A stretch of DNA of 13,235 bases from an uncultured Blautia sp. Its GTDB lineage: Bacteria; Bacillota; Clostridia; Lachnospirales; Lachnospiraceae. Location of the stretch: positions 1 through 13,235 of the forward strand of contig CAKRRX010000065.1 in the NCBI GenBank assembly GCA_934394595.1, read 5' to 3'. Each line of letters begins with the position of its first letter. Positions within the stretch are counted from its first letter, which is position 1. Of the stretch, positions 1 to 7,095 are shown piece by piece. The translations under genes and the position numbers were made by a program. A model generated the notes under the pieces. The model saw only the letters and a list, made by a program, of their open reading frames with translations. It did not search any database and was not told the origin of the DNA.

Positions 1-117
1 TTCTGTCGGGCCGCTATCCACATAATTGTAATCGATTCCCAGCATTTTTAGTATCTGATCGCGAAAATAGCGAAATCCCATTTTCATGATCGCGTCTTCA
101 TGTTTTGTGTTTGACAT
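1..117 (-). CDS. N-terminal fragment of an unidentified protein, possibly Rpn/PD-(D/E)XK nuclease-like (runs off left edge)
   Basis: An ATG at 117 on the minus strand, preceded by AAAGGA with 7 bases of spacing, opens a frame that stays open for 39 codons to the window edge. The peptide starts MSNTKHEDAIMKMG and ends near GIDYNYVDSGPTE. The pattern of a short N-terminus, an aromatic/basic helix (RYFRDQILKMLGI) and then a PTE motif resembles, from memory, the N-terminal part of Rpn-like or PD-(D/E)XK nuclease family 'putative transposase' proteins common in Lachnospiraceae. The catalytic core lies outside the window, so the family cannot be confirmed. The clean RBS and a promoter at 268-295 support that it is a real gene. 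Confidence 0.6.
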   Translation of the reverse strand, partial: MSNTKHEDAIMKMGFRYFRDQILKMLGIDYNYVDSGPTE

Positions 118-149
118 GAGCATTTCCTTTCTTTTCATTCAGTATCGTC

Positions 150-198
150 ATCTCATGTACTTTATTATGTTATCTGACTGTATTTTTATCTCATGTAC
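150..198. repeat. Pair of 11-bp direct repeats in the leader of the left-edge gene
   Basis: ATCTCATGTAC occurs at 150-160 and again, identically, at 188-198 (38-bp period, GTACATGAGAT on the sense strand of the left-edge gene). Both copies lie between the predicted promoter (268-295) and the start codon at 117, so both would be in the 5' leader. They could be a regulator-binding pair or RNA-binding sites; no regulator is identified. Confidence 0.45.
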
Positions 199-267
199 AG
201 AATTCCCAGAAACGCCCACTCCTTCTTTCTCTTACGTTTTTTTTATTGTACCAAAAGCCTTGGAACA

Positions 268-295
268 ATTCTATACCAATCCATGTATTTGTAAA
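268..295 (-). promoter_or_regulatory. Candidate promoter for the left-edge gene
   Basis: On the minus strand a TTTACA box (290-295) is followed after 16 bases by TAGAAT (268-273). Transcription would start near 261, giving a leader of about 145 bases before the ATG at 117. Confidence 0.45.
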
Positions 296-312
296 TTTTC
301 AAGAAAATTACA

Positions 313-329
313 AGAGCGTGTTTGAAAAA
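313..329 (+). repeat. 17-nt repeat, left copy of an inverted pair flanking the ohyA unit
   Basis: AGAGCGTGTTTGAAAAA here matches the reverse complement of 2554-2570 (AGAGTGTGTTTGAAAAA) at 16 of 17 positions. The A-run enters the stem of the ohyA terminator. An 11-base core, TGTTTGAAAAA, recurs on the minus strand inside the cysK terminator loop (10849-10859), so the motif seems tied to gene ends. Confidence 0.6.
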
Positions 330-371
330 AGACCGGGCAGATGCAGGTCCAGCATCTTATCCGGTCTTTTT
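326..371 (-). terminator. Intrinsic terminator of ohyA (probably bidirectional)
   Basis: AAAAAGACCGG (326-336) pairs perfectly with CCGGTCTTTTT (361-371). An inner GATGC/GCATC stem (340-344 with 352-356) sits inside. Read on the minus strand, the hairpin follows the ohyA stop at 387-389 and ends in a T-run; the reverse direction is also T-rich, so it can end transcripts from both sides. Confidence 0.85.
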
Positions 372-386
372 CATAATCTCTATGCT

Positions 387-2354
387 TTATTTCTCCAGCA
401 TATAATCCTTGATCACATCATGATCTCTCAGCACTTTCTCCACCAGAGTTCCCTTGATGGCACCAAGTAATGGTTTCTTCAGAAGGTTCAGCGGTCCTGG
501 AAGCTCGATCTCAAGTGGGGATCTGCCATCCATTAGTTTCACGCTGGCATCCAGAAGCTCTCTCACATCATATACACTGCCCCATACTTCCGGTACTCCA
601 CGGTCTACACCAAGAAGTCCATATACAGCCTCCATAGCAGTACGTACCGAATACTCGGTTGTAAAAATAGTATCTCTTGGAGTCTCTGCGAACTGGCCAA
701 GGAATGCGAAGTTCACACAACCATCCGGGATCACGTCCGGTCTGTCGCCCTTTGCTCTTGGCATGAAGAATGCAGTGATGTATGGCATCATAGTCGGTAC
801 GCAAACTGCGCTGTTCTCTGCCAGATCCTCGATCTGATCAGTCGGTACACCCATGTGGTACAGCCACTCTTCGGTAATCTCCTTACCAGTACACTCTTTC
901 ATTGGTTTCTTTACGTAATCACCAGGTACGTCTGTGAACAGACCATATACCCAGACGCATACTTTATCTTTATCCTGATCCTTGAACTGGCCCTGGCGGT
1001 TGATAGTCCAGCTTAACAGCCAGCTGGAATCCTGACAGCTTACGATACCGCCGGTAACTACCTTGCCGCTCTTTGGGTCTCTCTTACAGATATCAGTGAT
1101 ATAAGGAATGATCTTGTCATCCAGTGTGGTGACAGTTGCAGACTCCCAGTTGGTCTTTGCAATATCAGAGCAGAATTTCTCCGGATGTCCAAAGGAAGGA
1201 TCCTGCTTTGCAATGTTTTTCCACAGGCTCCAGCATCCGCTTGTACGAACCTCGGCATCTCCGTTTGGAGCATGGTTCTGGTCACCGTAAATGGTTCCCT
1301 CTGTACAGCTTCCATTGGTAACAAATACAAGATCATCTTCCGTAAGAAGGATTCCCTTCTCCACACCCTTTACCTTGCACTCAATGGCTGTAGCCACTTT
1401 CTTTCCGTCATGAATGTCAAAGATCACATTTGTTACTTCTGTATTGAACTGAAAATCAACGCCTGCATCCTCCAGGTATTTCTTCATTGGAAGGATCAGT
1501 GACTCATACTGATTGTATTTGGTAAATTTCAATGCACTGAAATCCGGAAGTCCGCCGATATGATGGATGAAACGCTGAATATAAAGCTTCATTTCCAGTG
1601 CGCTGTGCCAGTTTTCAAATGCAAACATGGTTCTCCAGTATAACCAGAAAGTAGAATTCAGCACTTCCTCATCAAATACATCCTCGATGGTCTTATCATA
1701 AAGATCCTCATCCTTTGTGAAGAACAGCTTCATGATCTCCATGCAGCCCTTCTGGCTGAGATTGAATTTGCCATCTGTATGCGCATCCTTGCCCTGATTT
1801 ACTGTTGCACGGCAAAGGGAATAGTTCGGATCATGCTTGTTCAGCCAATAATATTCATCCAGAACAGAAGCGCCTGGTTTTTCCAGGGATGGAATGCTGT
1901 GGAACAGGTCCCAGAGGCACTCGAAATGGTTTTCCATCTCACGGCCGCCTCTCATCACATAACCTCTCATTGGGTCAAAAATACCATCACATGCACCACC
2001 TGCAATGTCCATTGCTTCCAGAATGTGAATGTGATCTCCCGGCATCTGTGCATCTCTTACCAGGAAACAAGCTGCTGCCAGGGAAGCAAGTCCGCTGCCT
2101 ACCAGATATGCGTGCTTATTTTCCACACCTTCCGGTTTCTCCGGGCGGGCAAATGCCTCATAGTTACCATTTGTATAATAAATTCCTTTACTGTTTTTCT
2201 CATTTTTACCACGTTCTGTATTGCGGTAATTCGGATCTACGTGTGCTTCTGTGATCTCCTTCTCCTGACGGCTCTTAGATGCAAGAACTGCGGCTCCGGC
2301 ACCAGCTGCGGCAAGTGCTGCCATACCTAATACGGAATGTTTCTTCTTTGACAT
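387..2354 (-). CDS. ohyA: Oleate hydratase (FAD-dependent, myosin-cross-reactive antigen family)
   Basis: This 655-residue protein belongs to the oleate hydratase family, which adds water to the cis-9 double bond of oleate to give 10-hydroxystearate and is thought to detoxify unsaturated fatty acids. The FAD-binding start is clear: HAYLVGSGLASLAAACFL at about residues 81-98 followed by an acidic ILEAMDIAGGACDG. The family motif RGGREMENHFECLWDL starts near residue 115, with the catalytic-type glutamate near 119. The start is taken at ATG 2354, because AGGTGG lies 8 bases upstream; a GTG at 2366 would overlap that RBS. Residues 1-5 are MSKKK, followed by a hydrophobic Ala/Gly-rich stretch (about 8-25) and a polar linker before the FAD domain. 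This is an N-terminal extension longer than in many characterised homologues (roughly 560-630 residues from memory) and could anchor the enzyme to the membrane. A TetR-type gene lies upstream in the same direction, and ohyA has its own promoter. Confidence 0.95.
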   Translation of the reverse strand: MSKKKHSVLGMAALAAAGAGAAVLASKSRQEKEITEAHVDPNYRNTERGKNEKNSKGIYYTNGNYEAFARPEKPEGVENKHAYLVGSGLASLAAACFLVRDAQMPGDHIHILEAMDIAGGACDGIFDPMRGYVMRGGREMENHFECLWDLFHSIPSLEKPGASVLDEYYWLNKHDPNYSLCRATVNQGKDAHTDGKFNLSQKGCMEIMKLFFTKDEDLYDKTIEDVFDEEVLNSTFWLYWRTMFAFENWHSALEMKLYIQRFIHHIGGLPDFSALKFTKYNQYESLILPMKKYLEDAGVDFQFNTEVTNVIFDIHDGKKVATAIECKVKGVEKGILLTEDDLVFVTNGSCTEGTIYGDQNHAPNGDAEVRTSGCWSLWKNIAKQDPSFGHPEKFCSDIAKTNWESATVTTLDDKIIPYITDICKRDPKSGKVVTGGIVSCQDSSWLLSWTINRQGQFKDQDKDKVCVWVYGLFTDVPGDYVKKPMKECTGKEITEEWLYHMGVPTDQIEDLAENSAVCVPTMMPYITAFFMPRAKGDRPDVIPDGCVNFAFLGQFAETPRDTIFTTEYSVRTAMEAVYGLLGVDRGVPEVWGSVYDVRELLDASVKLMDGRSPLEIELPGPLNLLKKPLLGAIKGTLVEKVLRDHDVIKDYMLEK

Positions 2355-2449
2355 ATAAATTACCACCTTTCTGAAATTTGCTGTTATAGTTTTTCATTTC
2401 TCTCTTTTTGAGTATTGCTTTCATTTTAGTATTTCCTGTTTCTGAGTGT

Positions 2450-2478
2450 ATTCTACATCCAGGTTAAATTTTTCTCAA
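2450..2478 (-). promoter_or_regulatory. Promoter of ohyA
   Basis: Minus-strand TTGAGA (2473-2478) and TAGAAT (2450-2455) are separated by exactly 17 bases. Transcription would start near 2443, leaving a leader of about 90 bases. The -35 box directly abuts the long palindrome at 2479-2531. No convincing short TetR operator palindrome was found inside the promoter. Confidence 0.65.
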
Positions 2479-2531
2479 TTTACAAAACAAGGTGGATGAC
2501 AAAAAACTTATCATCCACCCCATTTTGTAAA
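2479..2531 (-). terminator. Long two-part hairpin between tetR and ohyA, likely tetR terminator
   Basis: TTTACAAAA (2479-2487) pairs with TTTTGTAAA (2523-2531), and inside it GGTGGATGA (2491-2499) pairs with TCATCCACC (2511-2519), with an 11-base loop and a 3x3 internal mismatch. On the minus strand the GC part is followed by TTGTTTTG, so it can act as an intrinsic terminator for the tetR-type gene. Its position flush against the ohyA -35 box also allows a role as an operator. Confidence 0.6.
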
Positions 2532-2553
2532 GAAAAAGACATTCCCAGGATGA

Positions 2554-2570
2554 TTTTTCAAACACACTCT
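2554..2570 (-). repeat. 17-nt repeat, right copy of the inverted pair flanking the ohyA unit
   Basis: TTTTTCAAACACACTCT is the inverted match (16/17) of 313-329. It lies 9 bases past the stop of the TetR-type gene. Its A-run can pair weakly with a T-run at 2532-2537, giving a decayed-looking hairpin. Confidence 0.6.
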
Positions 2571-2579
2571 GATATTCTT

Positions 2580-3140
2580 TCACCTGGCTTTTTCCATATT
2601 CCGCAGAGAATTTCCTACATTTCCATGCATTGTCACGCAGATCAGTTCTGACATCTCCTGGGGAGATTCCTTCATGCCGCGGCGTATCCAGTCCAGCATA
2701 ACTCCCACGAAGCTGTATTTGTAAAAATCTGCAATGAATTTTTTCTGCTCTTCTGTAACCATAAGATTCTCGCTCTGCTCCTCTACCACGCCCTCGATCA
2801 ACTGATAAGTCAGGCTATAGAGATAATTTTCAATTCTTTCCCTGCTTACACTGCGATATACATTCAAAATAAAAGGCTTATTTTCCAGTACAGCCTCAAA
2901 TACCTGCAAAAGCCCCTCCTGCCAGGTATCATAGGTTTTCTTCCCCTGCAGGGCTTTGGATGCATCTTCGATACAAGCCCACTCAACCAGATCATAAATA
3001 TCCTTAAAATGATAATAAAAAGCCATTCGGCTGATTCCACAGTCTGTGGTCAGGTCGGTGATGGTGATCTTATCCAGCGGCTTTTGCAGCAGCAGTTTTT
3101 TCAGGGATTCCTCCAGTGCGTATTTTGTTATATTATTCAT
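2580..3140 (-). CDS. TetR/AcrR-family transcriptional regulator, DhaS-like subgroup
   Basis: A 186-residue protein with an N-terminal TetR helix-turn-helix: ITITDLTTDCGISRMAFYYHF at about residues 25-45 is a canonical recognition-helix region ending in the YYHF-K signature, followed by DIYDLVEW. The C-terminal two thirds are the helical ligand-binding/dimerisation part, of the kind seen in DhaS-like regulators. The start has AAGGAG 9 bases upstream. It lies 225 bp upstream of ohyA on the same strand, separated from it by a terminator-like hairpin and the ohyA promoter, so a role in controlling ohyA (perhaps in response to fatty acids) is a reasonable inference but not shown by the sequence. 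Confidence 0.88.
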   Translation of the reverse strand: MNNITKYALEESLKKLLLQKPLDKITITDLTTDCGISRMAFYYHFKDIYDLVEWACIEDASKALQGKKTYDTWQEGLLQVFEAVLENKPFILNVYRSVSRERIENYLYSLTYQLIEGVVEEQSENLMVTEEQKKFIADFYKYSFVGVMLDWIRRGMKESPQEMSELICVTMHGNVGNSLRNMEKAR

Positions 3141-3173
3141 TCAGATAATCTCCTTGTACTCCACATCAATATA

Positions 3174-3201
3174 ATCTGAACTTATCTTACCATACTCAGA
3201 T
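3174..3201. promoter_or_regulatory. Inverted repeat upstream of tetR, possible autoregulatory operator
   Basis: ATCTGA (3174-3179) and TCAGAT (3196-3201) form a 6-bp inverted repeat with 16 bases between, and TCAGAT occurs again at 3141-3146 directly before the start codon. TetR-type regulators often bind inverted repeats at their own promoter. The arms are short, so this is only a candidate. Confidence 0.25.
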
Positions 3202-3334
3202 CTTCAAAAGGCGATACTTCTGTAAAGTTTAGAAATTTTTAAGAAATATCATCTGTAAAATCCTCTCGGCATTTCCCTGCTGATTTACAGTCCGGATGTT
3301 TGTAAGTATGATTTTTCATAGGCATTTTCGTGAC

Positions 3335-3363
3335 TTTACAGCAAAATCACAGCATGGTACAAT
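3335..3363 (+). promoter_or_regulatory. Promoter of the YbaK/ProX-like gene
   Basis: TTTACA (3335-3340) and TACAAT (3358-3363) are separated by 17 bases on the plus strand. The start point near 3370 gives a leader of about 90 bases that contains a 7-bp inverted repeat (ACAACTG/CAGTTGT), whose function is unknown. Confidence 0.65.
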
Positions 3364-3459
3364 AGCTTTCATACAGTACAACTGCAAAGTGTTTTGCCCG
3401 AATCCAGTTGTGACATTCAGTAAATTTTTATAAATTTATCTTATAAGGAGAAAACTCAT

Positions 3460-4005
3460 ATGGAATTATTAAACGGAAGACCTTCCGATCCCAGCGGACG
3501 GCTGGAAAAAGAAATACGTGTATACGACTTTCTGGACTCTCTTGGCATCTCCTATCAGAGAGTGGACCACGAAGCACTGATGACTATTGAGGCATGTAGG
3601 GATGTGGATCAGCTTCTTGATGCCATGATCTGCAAAAACCTGTTTTTGTGCAACCGACAGGAAACCAGCTTTTATCTGTTGCTTCTTCCCGGCGATAAAA
3701 AATTCAAAACCAAAGAAGTATCTTCACAGCTTGGCGTAGCCAGACTTTCTTTTGCAAATGAAACCTATATGGAGAAATTTCTTGATATCACCCCGGGCTC
3801 TGTAAGCATTCTGGGACTGATGAATGATAAGGAAAATCATGTACAGCTGCTGATCGACGAGGATCTTCTGACGGAGCCGTATATTGGCTGCCACCCCTGC
3901 ATCAATACCTCCAGCCTGAAGATTGCTATGAAAGATATGATGGAAAAGATCATCCCCGCCATGAAGCACAATCCTATATTTGTAAAGCTGGGGCAGGAAA
4001 ATTAA
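3460..4005 (+). CDS. YbaK/ProX-family aminoacyl-tRNA deacylase (prolyl-tRNA synthetase associated domain protein)
   Basis: A 181-residue single-domain protein of the YbaK/INS superfamily. These free-standing domains hydrolyse amino acids wrongly attached to tRNA, typically Ala-tRNA(Pro) for the ProX/PrdX group. The conserved lysine is seen in AMICKNLFL (K59), and the family C-terminal motif appears as GCHPCINTSSL (residues 143-153, with H145-P146 and N149). The length fits ProX/PrdX-type proteins. The start ATG at 3460 has AAGGAG 9 bases upstream. It is the only plus-strand gene and has its own promoter and a terminator at 4028-4082, so it is monocistronic. Substrate specificity cannot be read from the sequence. 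Confidence 0.88.
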   Translation: MELLNGRPSDPSGRLEKEIRVYDFLDSLGISYQRVDHEALMTIEACRDVDQLLDAMICKNLFLCNRQETSFYLLLLPGDKKFKTKEVSSQLGVARLSFANETYMEKFLDITPGSVSILGLMNDKENHVQLLIDEDLLTEPYIGCHPCINTSSLKIAMKDMMEKIIPAMKHNPIFVKLGQEN

Positions 4006-4027
4006 GCTTGCCTGTATGAGAGTATCC

Positions 4028-4082
4028 ATACAAAAAGAAGACAAAGATATGCCACGTGCACATCCTCGTCCTCTTTTTGTAT
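4028..4082. terminator. Bidirectional terminator between convergent genes
   Basis: ATACAAAAAGA (4028-4038) pairs with TCTTTTTGTAT (4072-4082). The stem continues through one A/C mismatch into GAC/GTC, with an inner GAT-TGC/GCA-ATC hairpin around CACGTG. T-rich sequence follows on both strands, as expected between the plus-strand deacylase gene and the minus-strand c-di-GMP gene. Confidence 0.85.
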
Positions 4083-4098
4083 TTTTATTTTCCGGCTA

Positions 4099-6114
4099 TC
4101 ACTTGTAAATCATGGATGCCAGTCTGTCACCATATGGATTTTCGGAACAGGCCTGCTGTGTAGATGTACTCTGCATCCCTTCTTTTATCTTGTCCTGAAT
4201 ATCCCTCAGACATTCCATAAGAAGTGGATTAAAGGTTCCGCACTCTCCGGCCAGAATCATTTCTACTGCCTTTTCATGGCTGTATGCCTTTTTGTAAACG
4301 CGCTCACTTGTAAGGGCATCGTATACATCTGCTACAGAAACCACCTGAGCTGCGATGGGGATTTCCTCCCCCTTCAGTCCATCCGGGTAGCCCTTTCCAT
4401 CATAACGCTCATGGTGCCACCTGCAGATCTGATAGGCCACCTTCACCAGTTCTTCCTCCTGATACATTCCAAGGCTTTTCAGCATAGACGCACCAATAAG
4501 TGTGTGCTTCTTCATCTCTTCAAACTCATTTTTTGTCAGACGTCCAGGCTTGTTCAAAATGGCCTCGTCAATCCCGATCTTACCAATATCATGAAGGGCA
4601 GAAGCCACTGTGATCAGATAACACTCTGACCAGGAAAGCGCGTACTTATCTGTTTTCTGAACCAGATACTCCAGGAAAAATCCAGTAAGCTGCTTGATAT
4701 GCTGCACATGCAGACCACTTTCTCCATTACGGAATTCCACGATATGACTGAGAATATCTACCAGGATCTGGCTGTTTTTCTCTTTTTCACGGATCTGGTT
4801 GGTAACAAGAGTGATTAGCCTGCGCTGTTTCGCATAAAGCTTGATGGTATTCAGCACTCTTCGATATACTACCCTGGCATCAAAAGGACGGCTGATATAA
4901 TCCGATACCCCCATCTCATAAGCTTTACGTATATAGGCTTCTGTCTCTTCGCTGGAAATCATGATCACAGGGATATCTTCTATCCAGTGATTCCGGTTCA
5001 TCTCCTCCAGAACCTCAAAGCCATCCATTCCCGGCATTACGATGTCGAGAAGCACCAGAGAAATACCGGTTCCATATTCTTTCAGTAAGGACAAACATTC
5101 CTCCCCACTGGAAGCTTCCAGTGTACGGAAATCTTTTTTTAACATTTCTGCCAGGATCTCACGATTCAATTCAGAATCATCGACAATCAAAATCTCCTGT
5201 TTCAGATTTTCATGGTCCACGTCCTTACCGATATCATTATAATCTTCTATGGTATTGGATTCTGTCACTACCAGATCCTTACGGGTTTTTGCCTGATACA
5301 TGAAACGGTCGGCTTTTCCGATCACATCCTCGATCAGCTCATTTGAACCTGCGATGGCTCCGCCAATGCTCACCGTAAGCTGCAGACGTGAATATCCCGG
5401 CACACTTGCAAGGTGGATCTTACTATGAATTTCCTGCAGGCGATTTAAAAATTCCTCTTCTGTCACATTCGGGATGATCAGGACAAACTCATCTCCGCCA
5501 TAGCGAATCAGAATGTCGGTTTTACGTATATGTTTCATAATCACGCCAGCTACTACTGTAAGCGCCACATCTCCGGCATTATGTCCGTAAGTATCATTAT
5601 ATAACTTAAAGTCGTCCAGGTCGATCATGGCAATACCAGCCGGACCAGGCCGTTTCTTGATTTCATCCTCAAAATAACGTCTGTTATATGCCTGGGTAAG
5701 AGCATCACAGTATAATCTTTCGTTATACCCGGTAAGGCTGCTTACCAGACGTTCTCTGTCACTTTCCTCCACCAGGCAATTTTTATCCAGACATTTCATA
5801 AGCTCCATCACATATGGTTTGTTATCAATTTCCAGATATTTTGCAGTGATATGGTAAATATCATCCTTCAGAAATTCCAGCTTGGATGCTTCTCTTTTTT
5901 CCCGGAATGCCACCATTGCCACACAACTCTTACAAAAATGGGCATTGACATCCATTTCAGGTTCCTTGTCAAACCTTTCCTCAGCTTCTATTCTTTCCTG
6001 CTGTAATTTCAATAATGCTTCTTCATCCAGAAGACGAACTATGTCAAAAATCTTGCGAAAATACAGCATTTCCTCTTCTGCCTGCTGCATTGTCATTATC
6101 TTTTCCGATATCAT
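4099..6114 (-). CDS. Three-domain c-di-GMP protein: GGDEF - receiver - HD-GYP
   Basis: A 671-residue cytoplasmic protein without visible membrane segments. Residues 1-130 are an unassigned N-terminal region with CKSC (61-64) and a PAS-like stretch (YHITAKYLEIDNKPYVMEL, 87-105). Residues about 137-285 are a diguanylate cyclase domain with intact GGDEF (206-210) and an upstream RxxD inhibitory site (R197-D200). Residues about 306-430 are a response-regulator receiver domain with the acidic pair D312/D313, phospho-acceptor D357 and S387, but the usual lysine is arginine (DYISRPF, R409). Residues about 440-645 are an HD-GYP phosphodiesterase domain with HD (508-509) and GKGYPDGL (GYP 565-567). 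Signature motifs for both synthesis and breakdown of c-di-GMP are therefore present. The start has AAGGA 10 bases upstream, and the gene follows a HAD phosphatase gene by 29 bp, so the two form an operon driven from 6911-6939. Confidence 0.93.
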   Translation of the reverse strand: MISEKIMTMQQAEEEMLYFRKIFDIVRLLDEEALLKLQQERIEAEERFDKEPEMDVNAHFCKSCVAMVAFREKREASKLEFLKDDIYHITAKYLEIDNKPYVMELMKCLDKNCLVEESDRERLVSSLTGYNERLYCDALTQAYNRRYFEDEIKKRPGPAGIAMIDLDDFKLYNDTYGHNAGDVALTVVAGVIMKHIRKTDILIRYGGDEFVLIIPNVTEEEFLNRLQEIHSKIHLASVPGYSRLQLTVSIGGAIAGSNELIEDVIGKADRFMYQAKTRKDLVVTESNTIEDYNDIGKDVDHENLKQEILIVDDSELNREILAEMLKKDFRTLEASSGEECLSLLKEYGTGISLVLLDIVMPGMDGFEVLEEMNRNHWIEDIPVIMISSEETEAYIRKAYEMGVSDYISRPFDARVVYRRVLNTIKLYAKQRRLITLVTNQIREKEKNSQILVDILSHIVEFRNGESGLHVQHIKQLTGFFLEYLVQKTDKYALSWSECYLITVASALHDIGKIGIDEAILNKPGRLTKNEFEEMKKHTLIGASMLKSLGMYQEEELVKVAYQICRWHHERYDGKGYPDGLKGEEIPIAAQVVSVADVYDALTSERVYKKAYSHEKAVEMILAGECGTFNPLLMECLRDIQDKIKEGMQSTSTQQACSENPYGDRLASMIYK

Positions 6115-6143
6115 CTTTTATTTTCCTTCATCCGAAGTGTGTT

Positions 6144-6866
6144 TTACAGTTTCTGTATTTCTGTAAGCCTTCCAATCAGTTCTTTCAATTCTTCCTCTGT
6201 ATAGGCAACATGATCTGGCTTTTCCATTCCTGCCGGAAGGGAATATCTGTGATGGTTCATCCATACAGTCTTCCATCCTGCTGCTTTGGCTCCTGCAATA
6301 TCGTTTTCCAGCGAATCCCCAATCATATAAGTGTTTTCCGGTATCAGCTTCCATCTTTCTTCTGCCATACGGAAAATACGGGTATCCGGTTTTGCGGCGC
6401 CTACATCTGCGGACACCATCAGCTGATCTTCTGTAAACCATCTGTCCAGTCCAAGGGTATGAAACTTCTGCAGCTGATGCTTATATGGTCCGTTGGTCAT
6501 CACACCCATCCGGATATCATTGTCTGCACACCAGTCAAGCATTTGGGATAAAACCGGCGAAATATGAAGATGTGACTGATTTTCGCTATATCTTTTCTGA
6601 AAAATCTCTGCCTGTTCATTGGTAAAAGGAATCCCCAGGTCCTTCATGGTATTCTCAATGCGATAGATACGGGACTGATGGAGAGATATCTGTCCACTTT
6701 CACTGAACAGGAACATTTCCTGACTTCTTTTACCAAAGGCCTGGTAAAAAAGTTCCGGATCTGCAAGTCTTCCTCCCAGACTTTCTTCACATGCCTCAAG
6801 AAGTGGTGCCATCTGACTGTATAAAGTATCATCTATATCAAAAATAAGTGAAATATCGTTTCTCAT
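6144..6866 (-). CDS. HAD-superfamily hydrolase, YjjG/YfnB-like (probable nucleotide or sugar-phosphate phosphatase)
   Basis: A 240-residue haloacid dehalogenase-like phosphatase. Motif I is FDIDDTLYS with nucleophile D10 and acid/base D12, motif II is VMTNGP (T124), motif III is AAKPD (K159), and motif IV is GDSLENDIAGA (D184, D189). The helical cap between residues 18 and 95 is of the C1 type, as in the pyrimidine nucleotidase YjjG and in YfnB. The actual substrate is not predictable. AAGGA lies 9 bases before the ATG at 6866. It is the first gene of a two-gene operon with the c-di-GMP protein; no functional link between the two is known to me. Confidence 0.9.
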   Translation of the reverse strand: MRNDISLIFDIDDTLYSQMAPLLEACEESLGGRLADPELFYQAFGKRSQEMFLFSESGQISLHQSRIYRIENTMKDLGIPFTNEQAEIFQKRYSENQSHLHISPVLSQMLDWCADNDIRMGVMTNGPYKHQLQKFHTLGLDRWFTEDQLMVSADVGAAKPDTRIFRMAEERWKLIPENTYMIGDSLENDIAGAKAAGWKTVWMNHHRYSLPAGMEKPDHVAYTEEELKELIGRLTEIQKL

Positions 6867-6910
6867 AGCGTGATTCCTTTTCTTCTGTCTTTATATTGCT
6901 CAGATGATTA

Positions 6911-6939
6911 ATTATACCTTTTTACCACATAATGTGCAA
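6911..6939 (-). promoter_or_regulatory. Promoter of the HAD / c-di-GMP operon
   Basis: Minus-strand TTGCAC (6934-6939) and a perfect TATAAT (6911-6916) are 17 bases apart. The start point would be near 6904, giving a short leader of about 38 bases before the ATG at 6866. Confidence 0.75.
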
Positions 6940-6990
6940 GATAATAACCCAAAGGGCTTCTCGGATTTTCGCAATGTCAACTCTCTTGAC

Positions 6991-7040
6991 AAAAAAATCC
7001 CCCTAAACAGATCTGTTTTTATCTATATCTGCTTAAGGGG
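6991..7040 (-). terminator. Intrinsic terminator of the htrA gene
   Basis: On the minus strand CCCCTTAAGCAGAT pairs with ATCTGTTTAGGGG (one bulge and one mismatch) across 6999-7040, and the stem is followed by ATTTTTTT (6991-6998). It lies 55 bp past the htrA stop codon. Confidence 0.85.
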
Positions 7041-7095
7041 AAAATCCAGACTCGTAATATTTTATTCAAAACCGGCTGTTACACATGTTTCCGGC

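Larger units (their letters stand above)
3141..3459. other. Divergent intergenic region between tetR and the deacylase gene
   Basis: This 319-bp gap has no open frame of interest. It holds a promoter for the plus-strand gene (3335-3363), an ATCTGA/TCAGAT inverted repeat (3174-3179 and 3196-3201) near the TetR-type gene that could be its own operator, and an ACAACTG/CAGTTGT inverted repeat (3378-3384 and 3405-3411) in the leader of the plus-strand gene. I see no clear -35/-10 pair for the TetR gene and no T-box features. Confidence 0.6.

Noticed and set aside
2355..2366. Upstream GTG start for oleate hydratase (four extra residues)
   Set aside because: The GTG overlaps the Shine-Dalgarno AGGTGG of the ATG at 2354.
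3364..3459. T-box riboswitch in the leader of the deacylase gene
   Set aside because: No T-box consensus and no antiterminator/terminator pair; only a 7-bp inverted repeat is present.
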